A stretch of 64,000 nt of DNA from Sorghum bicolor (GCF_000003195.3 NC_012876.2:5953306-6017305); one strand, 5' to 3'. Positions 1-10,057 are shown, counted from the first letter of the stretch. Made by a program: numbers and translations. The notes: generated by a model not told the origin, from the letters alone.

Positions 1-1
1 C

Positions 2-481
2 TTCCCGCTTCACCTCCTTCTTTACACGCCGTCGTCGTCATCCTCCACTCGCCTCCGGCCGAGCACGGCGTACCGACCTTCGCCTTCTGCCCGCCTGCTG
101 CAGATGCAGCCGACGACCAAAGGCGGCCGCCTCAAATCCGTCACCGTCGTCACGGCCGCCGCCGCTTCGTACGAGGACGAAGCCGCCGCAGTAGTAGGGA
201 ACCACGGCGGCGACGACGACGGCGTCGCTGCGACGACGAGTCTGCATCGTGTGGTGGCCGACGACGGGGTTGCGCTTACGCCCGAGCTGCGGGTAGTAGG
301 TGGCCGCGGCGCTCTTTGTTCATCGCCCAAGGGACGCCCGGCCGGCCCGACAAGGGAAGACGACGGCGGCGGCAAGACCCATGATGCGGCGGCACCGACG
401 TTTGTGAAGCGAGCACGAGGCCCGACGCCGCCTTGTCTGCCGGCGGAAGGATCCGGCGGCAATGGCGGGTGCAAACATTAA
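2..481 (+). CDS. PROPEP-like elicitor peptide precursor 1 (possibly 5' partial)
   Basis: This is a probable precursor of a plant elicitor peptide (Pep), a wound and danger signal perceived by PEPR receptor kinases. From the first internal ATG (104) the product has 125 residues. Residues 103-125 form a textbook grass Pep: RGPTPPCLPAEGSGGN followed by GGCKH at the stop, preceded by the basic residues KR at 102-103. A degenerate earlier unit lies at residues 74-97 (SPKGRPAGPTRE, then GGGKTHD). The frame is open without a stop to the left edge of the window, and its translation contains SPSARLLQ, faintly like SPLPRQLLRY in the paralogue at 3611. The start may therefore lie outside the window; I give the open frame and name 104 as the alternative start. 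No signal peptide is seen, as expected for PROPEPs. Identification rests on the C-terminal motif; the N-terminal part is low complexity. Confidence 0.68.
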   Translation, partial: FPLHLLLYTPSSSSSTRLRPSTAYRPSPSARLLQMQPTTKGGRLKSVTVVTAAAASYEDEAAAVVGNHGGDDDGVAATTSLHRVVADDGVALTPELRVVGGRGALCSSPKGRPAGPTREDDGGGKTHDAAAPTFVKRARGPTPPCLPAEGSGGNGGCKH

Positions 482-589
482 TCAACAACGATAAAGCCAA
501 CCACCAATTGATTGATTGATCGGACGGAGATCAGGCTGCGTGCATGCATTATTACCAGCGAGCGACACAGTTTAGTTTTTTTAAAGTAA

Positions 590-1330
590 AGTCCACCACC
601 ATTCTTTAAATTTATACTGTCGTGTCATCTCTGTTCCTAAACTCGCTAATCGCTCATTTAGGTCTTCAAACTTATTCGTCTATATCATCTTGGTCCCTAG
701 TTCAATTGTGTCATACTGTCCTAACATAGAAATCACACATTTACGTTCTCAAATTTATTCAATTATGTCATCCCGATCCTAAACTTGTTTTAAGTTTCAT
801 CTAAATCAAAACAAAGCGATCCAAAAACTATATATCAAAAAATAATTCATAACTTTTTTATAAATGAAGACAAACTTTATATCAAAGTTGTAGCCCTCAA
901 TACGTTATACAACTTTGTGGTTGAAAAGTTTTTTATTTGAAGTCGTTTAATGTCACAAAATTTAATTTCAAATTCTATAAACTTACAAGGAAATAATTTG
1001 GGACTCCAAATGATTTTAATTTAAAAACTTCTCAACTACAAAGTTATAGATCACGTCGCTGGCTACAATTTTGATATAAAGTTTATCTTTATTTGAGTTC
1101 AAATGAAAAAGTTATGAGTTATTTTTCGATATAGAGTTTTTAGATTCATTTCGTTTTGATCCAGATGAGATTTAAAAATAAGTTTAGGAACTGAAATGAT
1201 ACAAAAGTTTGAAAATTTATATAGGAGAATCTTAAGTTTAGAGTCCATGGTGACGCTAACTCAACCAAGGTTGCCTCCAAAGGTTTCAATCGAAAAAGGA
1301 GAGGGAAAACCCCGCCACTAATCACCATCG
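590..1330. repeat. Long foldback (inverted-repeat) element
   Basis: An AT-rich imperfect hairpin centred near 980. The arm at about 740-940 (for example AACTTTGTGGTTGAAAAGTT) is complementary to about 1010-1235 (AACTTCTCAACTACAAAGTT). No coding sequence is visible. It is probably a non-autonomous DNA transposon; ends and target duplication were not resolved. Confidence 0.6.
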
Positions 1331-1424
1331 TCGCTTGTTGGGACCTAAATCAGTTCACACCGGGCGGCGCCATGCATGTTCGCTTCATTCAGCCAATCTA
1401 CAGGTGGAGTTATTAGAAAATGAT

Positions 1425-1596
1425 TAGAATAATATGAGCTTTTTATATATGTGTACTAGAACTATACTGTATGGTTCTAGTACACATATATAAAAAAACA
1501 TAAAAATGACTGGTGTAATTCGAAAATAGTCTGAGACTACTGATGTAAAATTGATGAAATCTCATTGTTTTTAGGCTAAAAGCTCATATTATCTTT
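1425..1596. repeat. Palindromic MITE-like element with a perfect 23-bp hairpin
   Basis: An outer inverted repeat (about 1425-1444 against 1577-1596, AATATGAGCTTTT-type) surrounds a perfect hairpin whose arms lie at 1440-1462 and 1474-1496. The loop is 11 bases. No gene is present. The flank at 1597-1929 holds nothing I recognise. Confidence 0.55.
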
Positions 1597-1929
1597 TAAG
1601 AGTGAGATATTGGACACGGTCCGAGAAAATTAACAAATATTCTCACTGTTTTTTAGCTACTCGATGGAAAACTCATTGTTTATTTTGGAACTATTGGAGA
1701 TACTTTTAGTTATCTAGAGGGAGGACCGACCGACCGCTAAAGTTGAGTTTGTGCTCATAGCTTTACAATATGGATTGAAGATGAAGTAAAATATAACAAA
1801 AGTATTTATAAGAAAAATTATAATAAACAATGCACTGCTTCGTAACTCTCGACAGAGGACGCATAATTCGTCTTCAGAAATAACTAGATAATTATATACA
1901 AGGTCAGTCAGTCGATTCTCCTCGTAGTC

Positions 1930-2665
1930 AGCGTTTTCTGCCCTAGCGCTACTGCCGCCGCCGCCGCAGCTCCTATTGTCCATCGCCGCTGGTCCCCCTC
2001 CCTTCCCCTCCGGTATGTCGCCGGAGGTTGAAGGAAGTGGGGATCTTTTGTAACAAGTTTTTATTTACTAGATCGAGTTTAGGGTTAGTGTCTCTCTATG
2101 TTAAATTTTTTGGTATTGGAGTTTTATTTTCTCATTCTCCTCTTTGGCGACGGTGAAGGAGAGAGGTGGGATCGGCTTCTCTGTGGCGGCTCCGATAAGG
2201 ACGACAACTTCGACATCAGCATCTTCATCGACATGACGACATGAAGATCTTTTGTTTCCGGACGGCGGCATTAAGGCGGAGATGATGTCGCCGCCATGGA
2301 ATAATTTTCTCCAGTCTCTTCTCCGTTTTATTGTGGTTAGATATAGCCACAATGAAGGACTAGAGAGAATAATTTTCAGATTATTTATCCTCACTCTTGG
2401 ATAGCAGAAAGAAGAAGAAGAACGACGCCAGAAAGAAAAAGTTCCTCAATTCTGCCTACTGGAATGTTGGCCGTCGTTCGTTGGGCATTTGTTCTCAGGC
2501 CATTTGCTGAGTGTTTGCCTATGCGGTCATCTGTACTGCAAAGCATCTAACAGGTTAGGTTTTGAGTTGTGCTTTGCACAGCTTGAGTACTATATTGTAA
2601 TCTAAAGTGCCTGTAACGTGTTTGATGTACTCAGCTATCATATAATATAGTTCTTCTTTCATAAA
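1930..2665 (+). repeat. Dispersed retroposon-like repeat, copy 1
   Basis: This segment is repeated in the same orientation at 6320-7435 with clear but diverged similarity along its length (GCCGCCGCCG start, GTCGCCGCCATG, TTCTTCTTTC near the end). It finishes with an A-rich tail (TTCATAAAAAA), as retroposed sequence does. Short antisense frames such as 2101-2394 are not conserved between the copies. Family unknown. Confidence 0.5.
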
Positions 2666-2760
2666 AAATAACTAGATGATTATTTGACATGCAGTATATA
2701 CATATCATTCCTCTTTAGAAATTACTAGGTAATTATTTGGCATGCAGTAGCACATACATA

Positions 2761-2960
2761 TTCCCTCTATCCCTAAATAATTATTGTTCTCGCTTCCCGA
2801 TAAATAAGTTTGACTAATCTTATAAAAAAATATTAATATTTATGGTGCATAATTAATATTATTAGATAGATCGTTAAAGATATAAATATTACATATATTT
2901 TTTATAAATCTAGTTAAATTTATAATATTAAAAAAGATAATTATTTAGGGAGGAAGGGAG
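2761..2960. mobile_element. Stowaway-like MITE
   Basis: Terminal inverted repeats TTCCCTCTATCCC and GGGAGGAAGGGAG are flanked by TA on both sides (2759-2760 and 2961-2962), the Tc1/mariner Stowaway signature. About 200 bp, AT-rich, non-coding. Confidence 0.75.
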
Positions 2961-3132
2961 TATGAATGTAAATGAGGTTCCGTTTTCAGCCACACCAGTG
3001 GCATTGGTGCTGACCAGATCCACATTCCTGACGACTACACGCTCGACTGGGTCAAGCTACGCTCAGTACTAGTGGCACGCGTAGCTTTGAACCCGTAAAA
3101 TAGGCGCACAAGGTTGACTTGACTTCGTACAA

Positions 3133-3369
3133 GGCCTTGTTTAGTTCCAAAAATTTTGTAAAATTTTTCCAGACTCCGTTACATCGAATCTTTAGACATA
3201 TGCATGGAGTATTAAATATAGATGAAAAAAAACTAATTACACAGTTTGATTGAAATTGACGAGACGAATCTTTTGAGCCTAGCTAGTCTATAATTGGACA
3301 ATATTTGTCAAATACAAACGAAAGTACTACTATTTCTATTTTGTAAAAATTTTTGGAAGTAAACAAGAC
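3133..3369. mobile_element. Tourist-like MITE (GGCCTTGTTTAGTTC family)
   Basis: A 237-bp element beginning GGCCTTGTTTAGTTCC and ending AAGTAAACAAGAC. It shares internal blocks (CATCGAATCTTTAGAC, GACGAGACGAATCTTTT) with many copies in this window. It ends about 50 bp before the conserved promoter block of the PROPEP-like gene at 3611. Confidence 0.8.
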
Positions 3370-3418
3370 GCAAGTACCACTCGACACTTGTATGTGGCAG
3401 TGTCTGAACAGCCTAAGT

Positions 3419-3465
3419 AGTCAAAGTCAGACGCGCCACACCAACGACCGGTTACTATATATAAA
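3419..3465 (+). promoter_or_regulatory. Core promoter: W-box plus TATA box
   Basis: AGTCAA at 3419-3424 is a W-box (TTGACT) on the opposite strand. CTATATATAAAG at 3455-3466 is a strong TATA box. The block TAGTCAAAGTCAGACGC is kept in the paralogue at about 10009-10025, whose TATA box is also about 40 bp downstream. W-boxes bind WRKY factors, which are known to drive PROPEP induction in Arabidopsis; control here is inferred. Confidence 0.6.
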
Positions 3466-3610
3466 GCAGCGTTCCTTGCATTGGCAGTGCAGACATCCAG
3501 CGACGCCAACGCCAACGCATCGATCGGCAGCTCCAGAGCTCCGGTTTCATCCACCAGGGCAAGCGAGACATCTTAAGCCGGCCGATCATCACCAACGACG
3601 ACGCGCGGCC

Positions 3611-4162
3611 ATGGCGTATTCGCCATCGTCTGCACCAACTAGCCCGCTCCCGCGGCAGCTGCTGCGGTATGTGTCGTCCGGCCTGGTCGCCGCCCTCCAC
3701 CGCCCAGCTCCAACCATCAGCTTGCCGGGCGCGCCGCGGGGAGTTGACGCGGCTGCGGCGGCGTCCCAGCGGCTCCGGGTGATCGTGAGCAGAGCCGCTC
3801 CTTCCCCGAAAGGGCGCCCCGCCGCGCCGAGGCAAGGCAGCTGCGGGCATGTCCATGCCGCTCCGGCGATGGCGACGATAGCAGCGCGCGTGGTTACGCC
3901 TATGCGACGGCCCACGCCGCCTGGTCCCCCGGCACAGGGCAGCGGCGGAAAAGTTCATGCCGTGTCACCGGCGGCGACGGCGACTCTGCTTATGCGAGGA
4001 CCAGCTCCGCCAAGCCGGCCTGCGGAAGGAAGCGGCGGAAAAGTTCATGCCGTGTCGCCGGCGGCGACGGCGCGTGTGCTTATGCGAGGGCCCGCGCCGC
4101 CTGGTTCCCCGGCAGAAGGCGCCGGCGGCCGTGGTGGGATCATCAATGCTATTCCTTCTTGA
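3611..4162 (+). CDS. PROPEP-like precursor 2 with four Pep-like units
   Basis: A 183-residue single-exon protein, probably a multi-peptide precursor of plant elicitor peptides. Four units follow the grass Pep pattern (R-x-P-x-PP-x-P-x-(E/Q)G-x-GG-x-x-H): residues 62-84 (degenerate), 98-117, 128-147 and 158-180. The last three start exactly 30 residues apart and each opens with MR or MRR, so each has an arginine where a metacaspase could cut. Units 2 and 3 end SGGKVHAV; unit 4 ends AGGRGGIINAIPS. The start at 3611 is chosen because it lies in a good context (GGCCATGG) downstream of the TATA box. The frame stays open upstream to an ATG at 3353, but that lies 5' of the promoter. No signal peptide or membrane segment is seen. 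Known PROPEPs usually carry one C-terminal Pep; release of several peptides is inference. Confidence 0.75.
   Translation: MAYSPSSAPTSPLPRQLLRYVSSGLVAALHRPAPTISLPGAPRGVDAAAAASQRLRVIVSRAAPSPKGRPAAPRQGSCGHVHAAPAMATIAARVVTPMRRPTPPGPPAQGSGGKVHAVSPAATATLLMRGPAPPSRPAEGSGGKVHAVSPAATARVLMRGPAPPGSPAEGAGGRGGIINAIPS
3902..4140 (+). repeat. In-frame 90-bp tandem repeats inside the PROPEP-like CDS
   Basis: Two and a half copies begin at 3902, 3992 and 4082, each with ATGCGA followed by proline codons and GGCGGAAAAGTTCATGCC or its equivalent. The 90-bp period preserves the frame. The copies are highly similar, which points to recent amplification or gene conversion. Confidence 0.85.
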
Positions 4163-4624
4163 TTCTCGAGTTGTACAGTACTTGTAGTACTATTGGAAAG
4201 ATTGAGGCCGCTACTTTTTCTTTCATTTTTGAATGAAGCTTGAAAGTTCAGACTGAACTGTCTGAACCTGATGTAAGTGACAGTAAACGAACTATAATTT
4301 TCAGTAATATAATAGTTACTATACATGCCTTGCATGTTGAGCATTTTGTTTTGTGATTTGTAAGCCTTTGCATGAGTCATGAGTGTTAACTAATTATAAT
4401 ATGGTTGACATACTTTTGCAAATAATAAAGAGTATCACCATTGTCCATAGATATCACTTAGCTAATAACTGCCAATAATTGATTGCCCAAAACAAGGAGC
4501 TTGGAGGCTAAGGTATGCATAATTCGAGAAGTTTAAACCTCGGCCTCTTGGCTTTCTTATATCTGTAGATACCACACAAATATTAATGTTCTATAAACTA
4601 GAATTATAGATATCCTAAGATTAA

Positions 4625-4989
4625 GGTCAGTCTCAGTGGGGGTTTCATCAGGATATCATGCACATTTATTAGAGTGCCATGTCAGCAAAACTGCACTTTT
4701 TGCATGAAACGAAGAGGAGAGAGAAGGAAGTAGTTTCACCATGGTGAAACTCCACGGGCGTTGTTTCCCACGCGGTGAAACAGGATGAAATCCCCACTGA
4801 GGGCTAAATCGGTTCACCATCTTACATGTGATCCAATCATTTTGTAGTAATTAAATGCTTTGACCAGCCTAGGAAATGTCAAAGTGAAACTCATGCATTG
4901 TGGAGGTTGTTTCATTATTCGTTTCATTAATACCCTGTCAGCAGATTTATTTGGAAACAGTGCATTTAAACGGGCCACTGAGAGTGGCC
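4625..4989. mobile_element. MITE with GGYCASTCTCAGTGG termini
   Basis: The left end GGTCAGTCTCAGTGG and the right end CCACTGAGAGTGGCC are inverted copies. The interior is non-coding with paired GTGAAACTCC and TTTCATT blocks. Flanks read TAA and TAG, compatible with a PIF/Harbinger three-base duplication but not exact. It interrupts the duplicated 3' flank of the PROPEP-like gene. Confidence 0.65.
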
Positions 4990-5258
4990 TAGCCTAACAA
5001 TTCCTCTTTTTAGAGAAGTGTCGTGTGGGCTATTCAAGCAACACATCTGGGTATTAAGGGTGTCTTTGGTTTTGCGTTCACAGCAGGTTTGCCTGCCAGG
5101 AAACAACGCAAGGGAATCGGATTTGGTCAGGGCATGGTATGAAGAAAGGCATCTTTCTAAAATATTACGCCCTTGGTTCAAACTATAATTCATTTTAGTT
5201 TTGTTCTGAACTAAACTAGTCTAATTTTAACCAATTCTAAGGAGAATATTAACATCTA

Positions 5259-5398
5259 CACCCTTCGTTCCTAATTATAAGAGTTTTACTTATTTAATTT
5301 TTGCCATGTATTTAAATATAGTGTATATCTAATAAGTACATAGCAAAAACTGCGTATCTAGAAAAGCAAAAATATCTTATAATTTGAAATTGAGGGAG
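5259..5398. mobile_element. Stowaway MITE
   Basis: A 140-bp AT-rich element with imperfect ends CACCCTTCGTTCCTAATTAT and TTTGAAATTGAGGGAG, flanked by TA at 5257-5258 and 5399-5400. Confidence 0.75.
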
Positions 5399-5768
5399 TA
5401 CAATATATCAAATAAATTCACATCAAAGTATGCGTACTTCATGATATATCTAAATAATATTGTCTGATGCTATGGATGTTCTATGGATGTTTATGCAATT
5501 CTATATAAACTAGATAAAAACATAGCTCAATTGATTGGGTTTTTTTTTGGTAGAACCAATCCACTTAAGCTTAAGTCCTCGACTTCACGTGGGTGTTTCA
5601 CATTTCTCTGGATTTATTATAGAAGTTAATAATGTTGTTCTACATCCGTGACCTATACTATGATTCAAAAAAAAGTAGAGAAGCTTGACTTAGAACAAAC
5701 TAAAATGATTCATAATTTGGAATATAGAAAGTAGAATCATAAATAGTTGTAAGACAAAAATCAACTAA

Positions 5769-6010
5769 TGCCTTGTTTAATCCACCTCAAAATCCAAAAA
5801 CTTTTCCAAATTCTCCGTCACATCAAATCTTGCAGCACATGCATGGAACATTAAATATAGATAAAATAGTGGCTAATTGCATAGTATGTCTATAATTTGT
5901 GAGACGAATTTTTTGAGTCTAATTAATCCATAGTTGAATAATAGTTATCAAATACAAACAAAAATATTAAAATATCAAAATCTAAAAACTTTTTAGATCT
6001 AAACAAGACC
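5769..6010. mobile_element. Tourist-like MITE, TAA target duplication
   Basis: Ends TGCCTTGTTTAATCC and CTAAACAAGACC are flanked by TAA on both sides (5766-5768, 6011-6013). The interior is that of the GGCCTTGTTTAGTTC family. Confidence 0.8.
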
Positions 6011-6100
6011 TAATCCTTAGTGTAGTAGTAATTGAAAGATTGGAGGCGCCAGAGAGACGTGTCCTATCTTTGGATCACAGTACAACACAACCCTCTCTGA

Positions 6101-6306
6101 GGGCACTCACAATGCAGACTCTATCATAGAGTCTAAAGTTATTTATTACCTCGAACAATGTGGACTTGGAGTCTAAATAAGACTTGGAGTCTTATTTTTT
6201 CTACCTCTTTCTTCAATAAATATGCTGCTACATCAGCAAAATACCATAAATAATATATAATTAAATGTCTTGTACTCTGTGATAAAGTCTTTCATTATGA
6301 GTGCCC
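6101..6306. mobile_element. MITE with GGGCACTCACAATG termini
   Basis: Inverted ends GGGCACTCACAATG and CATTATGAGTGCCC are flanked by TGA on both sides (6098-6100, 6307-6309). Non-coding, 206 bp. Beyond it, a 25-bp flank (ACAGTACAACACAACCC) is repeated imperfectly on the other side. Confidence 0.75.
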
Positions 6307-6319
6307 TGAGACGGTACAG

Positions 6320-7435
6320 CACAACCCTCCCTGAGGCCACTCAGCGTTGCAGCCGCCGCCGCTGCCTATGACCACCGCTGGTCCCTTGCCTCCCCTCTCG
6401 CTGGAGAAAGTGAGAATCTATAGTTGTTAATAAATTTTCTTAGTAAATCGAGTCTCTAGTATTAGAGTTTTTTTGCGCCAAACTTTTTAGTTATGGAGAT
6501 TTACTTTATCCTCCTCTCCGGCAATGACAAGAGTGTGGGGTGGAATCGCTTTTTCTATGGCGGCTTTATTGAAGATGGGGCAACAACTACGATGTCACCA
6601 TCCTCATCAGTGTGACGACATGGAGATTTTTTTATTTTCGGACTGCGAAATAAAGACAGAGATAGTGTCGCCGCCATGAATAATTTTCTTCAGTCTCTTC
6701 TCCGTTTTATTGTGGTAGATCTGGCCACAATAGAGGATTAGGAAGAATAAGTTTCAGATCAATTTTCCTCATTCTTCGATGGCAGTAAGAAGGAAAAGGA
6801 AGACGCAGCAAAAAAGAAGTTTCTTAAGAGCATCTCCAGCAGTGCTACCTAAATTAGACTACCTAAATGTCTATTTGGGTAGCCACCTGTTTTAATACTA
6901 CCTAGATTTTGCTCTCAACTCCAGCAGTACTACCTCTAGCTACCCATTTTTGTCTTAGTAGAAGATGACTTCTAGGTCCCATAATCAGAGCATGAATGGG
7001 AGAGAGAGAAGGGCGTGGGTGGGAAGAAGATTTAGGTAGTGTCCTTGACCCAACAGGAACGAGTAGTGGAGAGGGGGATTTGGGTAGACAACAAATCTAT
7101 TGGGTGGAATAGGTAGTCTGTTGGAGTGGATTTTTAGCCCTCCACACTAAGATTGAAGATAGGTAGTCCATTTAGGTAGTTTGCTGGAGATGCTCTAACT
7201 CTACCTATATGAACGTTGACCATCGTTTGTTGGGCATCTATTCTCAGACTTTTTGCAGAGTGTTTGCCTATACGGTCATCCATACCGCAAAGCATCGTAT
7301 AAATTTGGTTTTGAGATATGAAACTATTTACAGTCTAGATACAGTTTAGATGTAAATTTGGATACCTGTATAATCCAGACTTTTAGAGTGCTTGTAACGA
7401 GATGATGTACCCAGCTATTATGAAATATAATTCTT
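6320..7435 (+). repeat. Dispersed retroposon-like repeat, copy 2, split by a MITE
   Basis: Homologous to 1930-2665 in the same orientation, including GTCGCCGCCATGAATAATTT and the tail AATATAATTCTTCTTTGG. It is interrupted at 6828-7195 by a MITE. No open frame is conserved with copy 1. Confidence 0.5.
6828..7195. mobile_element. MITE with GAGCATCTCCAGCA termini, TAA duplication
   Basis: Perfectly paired ends GAGCATCTCCAGCA and TTGCTGGAGATGCTC are flanked by TAA at 6825-6827 and 7196-7198, the PIF/Harbinger (Tourist) signature. The interior repeats ACCTAAATTAGACTACCTA-like blocks. Inserted inside the dispersed repeat. Confidence 0.85.
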
Positions 7436-7568
7436 CTTTGGTCGGGAAAAAAAACTTTAGATCACCGTCTCGTTGCGTGTTTCTTGTGTGCACAAAACGG
7501 CACGATGAAGTACATGTGTTAGGCCACCAGAACTATCTAGAAGCAAGTTTGTTACAACATGAAGCTAG

Positions 7569-7805
7569 GGCCTTGTTTAGTTCAAAAATTTTGTAAAATT
7601 TTTCAGATTTCCCGTCACATCGAATCTTTAGACGTATGCATGGAGTATTAAATATAAATAAAAATAAAAACTAATTGCACAGTTTAGTCGGAATTGAAGA
7701 GACGAATCTTTTGAACCTAGTTAGTCCATGATTGAACAATATTTGTCAAATACAAACGGAATTGCTACAGTGCTCATTTTGCCAAAAATTTTGGAACTAA
7801 AGGCC
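7569..7805. mobile_element. Tourist-like MITE, TAG duplication
   Basis: Starts GGCCTTGTTTAGTTC, ends GGAACTAAAGGCC, flanked by TAG on both sides (7566-7568, 7806-7808). Same family as 3133-3369. Confidence 0.8.
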
Positions 7806-7944
7806 TAGATGAGATATACATAACAAACTGCATGTACGTACGTCTACAACAACCATTGCCGAACACATCTCTAGGTATTATTATCAATCCGTTACAATTT
7901 TAGAAGTTGGGAGCTTTCATACTCTTCCTAGTTGTTTGTAGATA

Positions 7945-8510
7945 TAGAGGTTGTTTGGTACAGTTTGCAACAGCTTCATGAGCTATTGTGAGCTGTTTTT
8001 TTTTTTGCGAAACACTTATTTCTAAAACAGCTTCATGAGTGAAGCTGTTTTTCTTTTCCTCTCACAAAGACATGAGTTGGGATGAAGCTGAAAAAATAGC
8101 TTATTGCAGCTCTCTTCGGCCCTGTTTGGTACAGTGTTTTTTTTGCCAAACACTTGTTTCCAAAATAGCTTCATGGGTGAAGCTGTTTTTCTTCTCCTCT
8201 CACAAAAACATAAGTGGGTTGAAACTGAAAAAAGTAGCTTATTGTAGCTCTCTCTCTCATTTCTTTCTCCAATCTATACAAGAAGTAGTTCCGAAGCTAT
8301 TTTACCAAACATTTTTTTTCTAAAGTAGCTTAGCTTCATTTAGAAAGTTACTTCCTCATTTCTCTCTCTCATCTATGCACGAAGTAGTAGCTATTTTACC
8401 AAACACTTTTTTCAAAACAGCTCAGCTTTATCTAGAAAGTTGCTCATGAAGCTATTTTTTAAAAAAAAACAGTTTTACTAGTGAAGTTCAGCTGTGTCAC
8501 ACAAGCCCAT
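7945..8510. mobile_element. MITE of the AGCTTCATGAGC family, internally duplicated
   Basis: Dense in AGCTTCATGAG, AGCTGTTTT and TAGCTTATTG blocks. The segment near 7950-8113 is repeated in tandem at 8124-8250. A related element is at 24905-25480. Open frames here (for example 8039-8323) simply run through the repeats. Confidence 0.55.
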
Positions 8511-8629
8511 AATATGTTTTTTATCCGTCTAATAAAAATATAACAAAGCTTGTATCGTCTTTCTAAAAAAATAAAGCCTCAACGAAGGACGTATAGTTTT
8601 GTTTTTTTCCAGAAACAGCTAGGTAATTA

Positions 8630-9039
8630 CTTCCTCCATACCAGGATTAGATGACGTTTATGACATGATTGTGCTTGCCAAGAAGTCATTAATTAGAGGC
8701 TAATTTTCCGGTTTTGCCCTTATTAAATGGAGCCAAAGGTGTTCCTTAAACATAAAAGATTCTCTTCTCTACTGGTTACTAGGGCTAGTTTCGAGGCGCG
8801 CGTGGGTGAGGGCAGGGGTTCGAAGCGTTGCGCTTGTGTGCGTGCGGGGATCGAGACGAAGCGTGGCAGGGGCATTCTAGTCCGTCGGACTCCTTCCGAT
8901 GCTAAAACGACATCCTTTGCAAAATCTGAATGGGTCGTGGCAGGGGCATCTAGTCCGTCGGACTTCTTCCGATGCCAAAATAATATCCTTTGCAAAATAT
9001 GAGTGCCTAGGACGCCACTTAAACTTGGTATAGAGAGAG
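8630..9039. mobile_element. Stowaway-like element with an internal tandem duplication
   Basis: Ends CTTCCTCCATACCAG and CTTGGTATAGAGAGAG are inverted copies flanked by TA. Inside, a unit of about 75 bp (GGCAGGGGCAT, AGTCCGTCGGACT, CTTCCGATGC) occurs twice in tandem, at about 8862-8933 and 8937-9008. The ORFs on both strands (8723-9052, 8727-9002) are by-products of the GC-rich repeat. Confidence 0.55.
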
Positions 9040-9059
9040 TACTATTTGACATGCAGTTG

Positions 9060-9520
9060 AGTGATTGGCTTCGGCTTTGGATTGAGTAGCGGGATTCTCG
9101 ACGCCCGATCTGATGATCTTGTAGAGAATGATAATGAGAGCCAACAAGAATGATTCATTGAGTTGTGGATCTCATATACACGTTTACACAGAGACGGTGA
9201 TGGGCTGACCACGCAGGGCGCCGCATCCGTCGGGTCGTGGTGACCGTGAACACTACCAGAACGTGTCTATCTAAATATAGTCTTCAACAGATCTCTCGGG
9301 CTGACGGATGAACCGGCCGGAGCTGCCGATGAGTTGGGGGGACGTCCTGGATGGATGTCGTCTGCACTGGAATGGAAGGACTGAACCGCTGCTTTATAGT
9401 AACCGTCTAACCATCGAAGCCTGACTTTGAATAGTCCAGCTGTCCAGAAACTGCCAGTGTAGCCGGTAGTAGTTATGCGCGTACTCCGTATTTTGCCCGT
9501 TCAAACCTACTACGTGCCAG
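9060..9520. other. Intergenic stretch with no recognised feature
   Basis: Mixed-composition sequence without a convincing frame, splice structure or terminal repeats. I see nothing to annotate. Confidence 0.5.
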
Positions 9521-9529
9521 GTCTTGTTT

Positions 9530-9742
9530 AGTTTGCAAATTTTTTTAGATTATTGTAGCATTTTTATTTTTATTTGGTAATTATTGTTTAACCATAGACT
9601 AACTAGACTTAAAAGATTCGTCTTGCAAATTACAGACAAACTATGTTTAATTATTTTTTTATTTATATTTAATGCTCTATGCACGTGTTTTAAAATTTGA
9701 TGTGATAAAAAATCTTAAAATGTTTTAGAAACTAAACAAGGC
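9530..9742. mobile_element. Tourist-like MITE
   Basis: Begins GGTCTTGTTTAGTTTGC and ends AACTAAACAAGGC. The internal blocks are in reverse order to 3133-3369, so it lies in the opposite orientation. It abuts the next MITE. Confidence 0.75.
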
Positions 9743-9746
9743 ATAA

Positions 9747-9891
9747 GGTCCTGTTTGGTTCCTCTTGCTAAATTTTAAATAGCTAAATTTTAGTCACTTT
9801 AGTAGCTAAAGTTTAAATATATTGACTAAAAAGAGATAAAATAGTTTAGTTCCATTAGTCACTAAAATTTAGCAAAGAGAACCAAACAGAC
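9747..9891. mobile_element. Short MITE, TAA duplication
   Basis: A 145-bp hairpin-like element with ends GGTCCTGTTTGGTTCCTCTT and AGAGAACCAAACAGAC, flanked by TAA at 9744-9746 and 9892-9894. It ends about 120 bp upstream of the W-box block of the PROPEP-like gene at 10214. Confidence 0.85.
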
Positions 9892-10009
9892 TAAGTGTAA
9901 GCTAGTTTTTAGTTTTGACCCGCTCAAGCGTGCTGTGGTAGGTTCGTACAACCCCAACCGTAGCAGTTGTTGTCAGGATCCGGTCAGTCCCACTGTCCCA
10001 GTACAAACT

Positions 10010-10057
10010 AGTCAAAGTCAGACGCTCGCCGCCATCGATCGGTCGGTTTCTATAAAT
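10010..10057 (+). promoter_or_regulatory. Core promoter: W-box plus TATA box
   Basis: AGTCAA (W-box TTGACT on the other strand) is at 10010-10015 and TATAAATC starts at 10051. Order and spacing match the promoter of the paralogue at 3611. Confidence 0.6.

Larger units (their letters stand above)
3413..5105 (+). repeat. Segmental duplication, copy A (pairs with 10004-11215)
   Basis: The promoter, coding region and 3' flank of the PROPEP-like gene at 3611 match the region around the gene at 10214. Similarity resumes beyond 4990 (TTTTAGAGAAGTGTC, GTGTGGGCT) and corresponds to about 11130-11215. In copy A the 3' flank is split by a MITE at 4625-4989. The stretch 4163-4624 is shared 3' flank with no other gene. 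Confidence 0.75.

Noticed and set aside
3353..3610. Upstream in-frame extension of the PROPEP-like ORF to an ATG at 3353
   Set aside because: The ATG at 3353 lies inside a MITE end and upstream of the TATA box; the conserved start in good context is 3611.
3455..3958. Antisense ORF of 167 codons over the 3611 gene, and similar ones at 10057-10584, 10229-11011 and 16087-16662
   Set aside because: They are Arg/Gly/Pro-rich shadows of GC-rich repeats with no family pattern.
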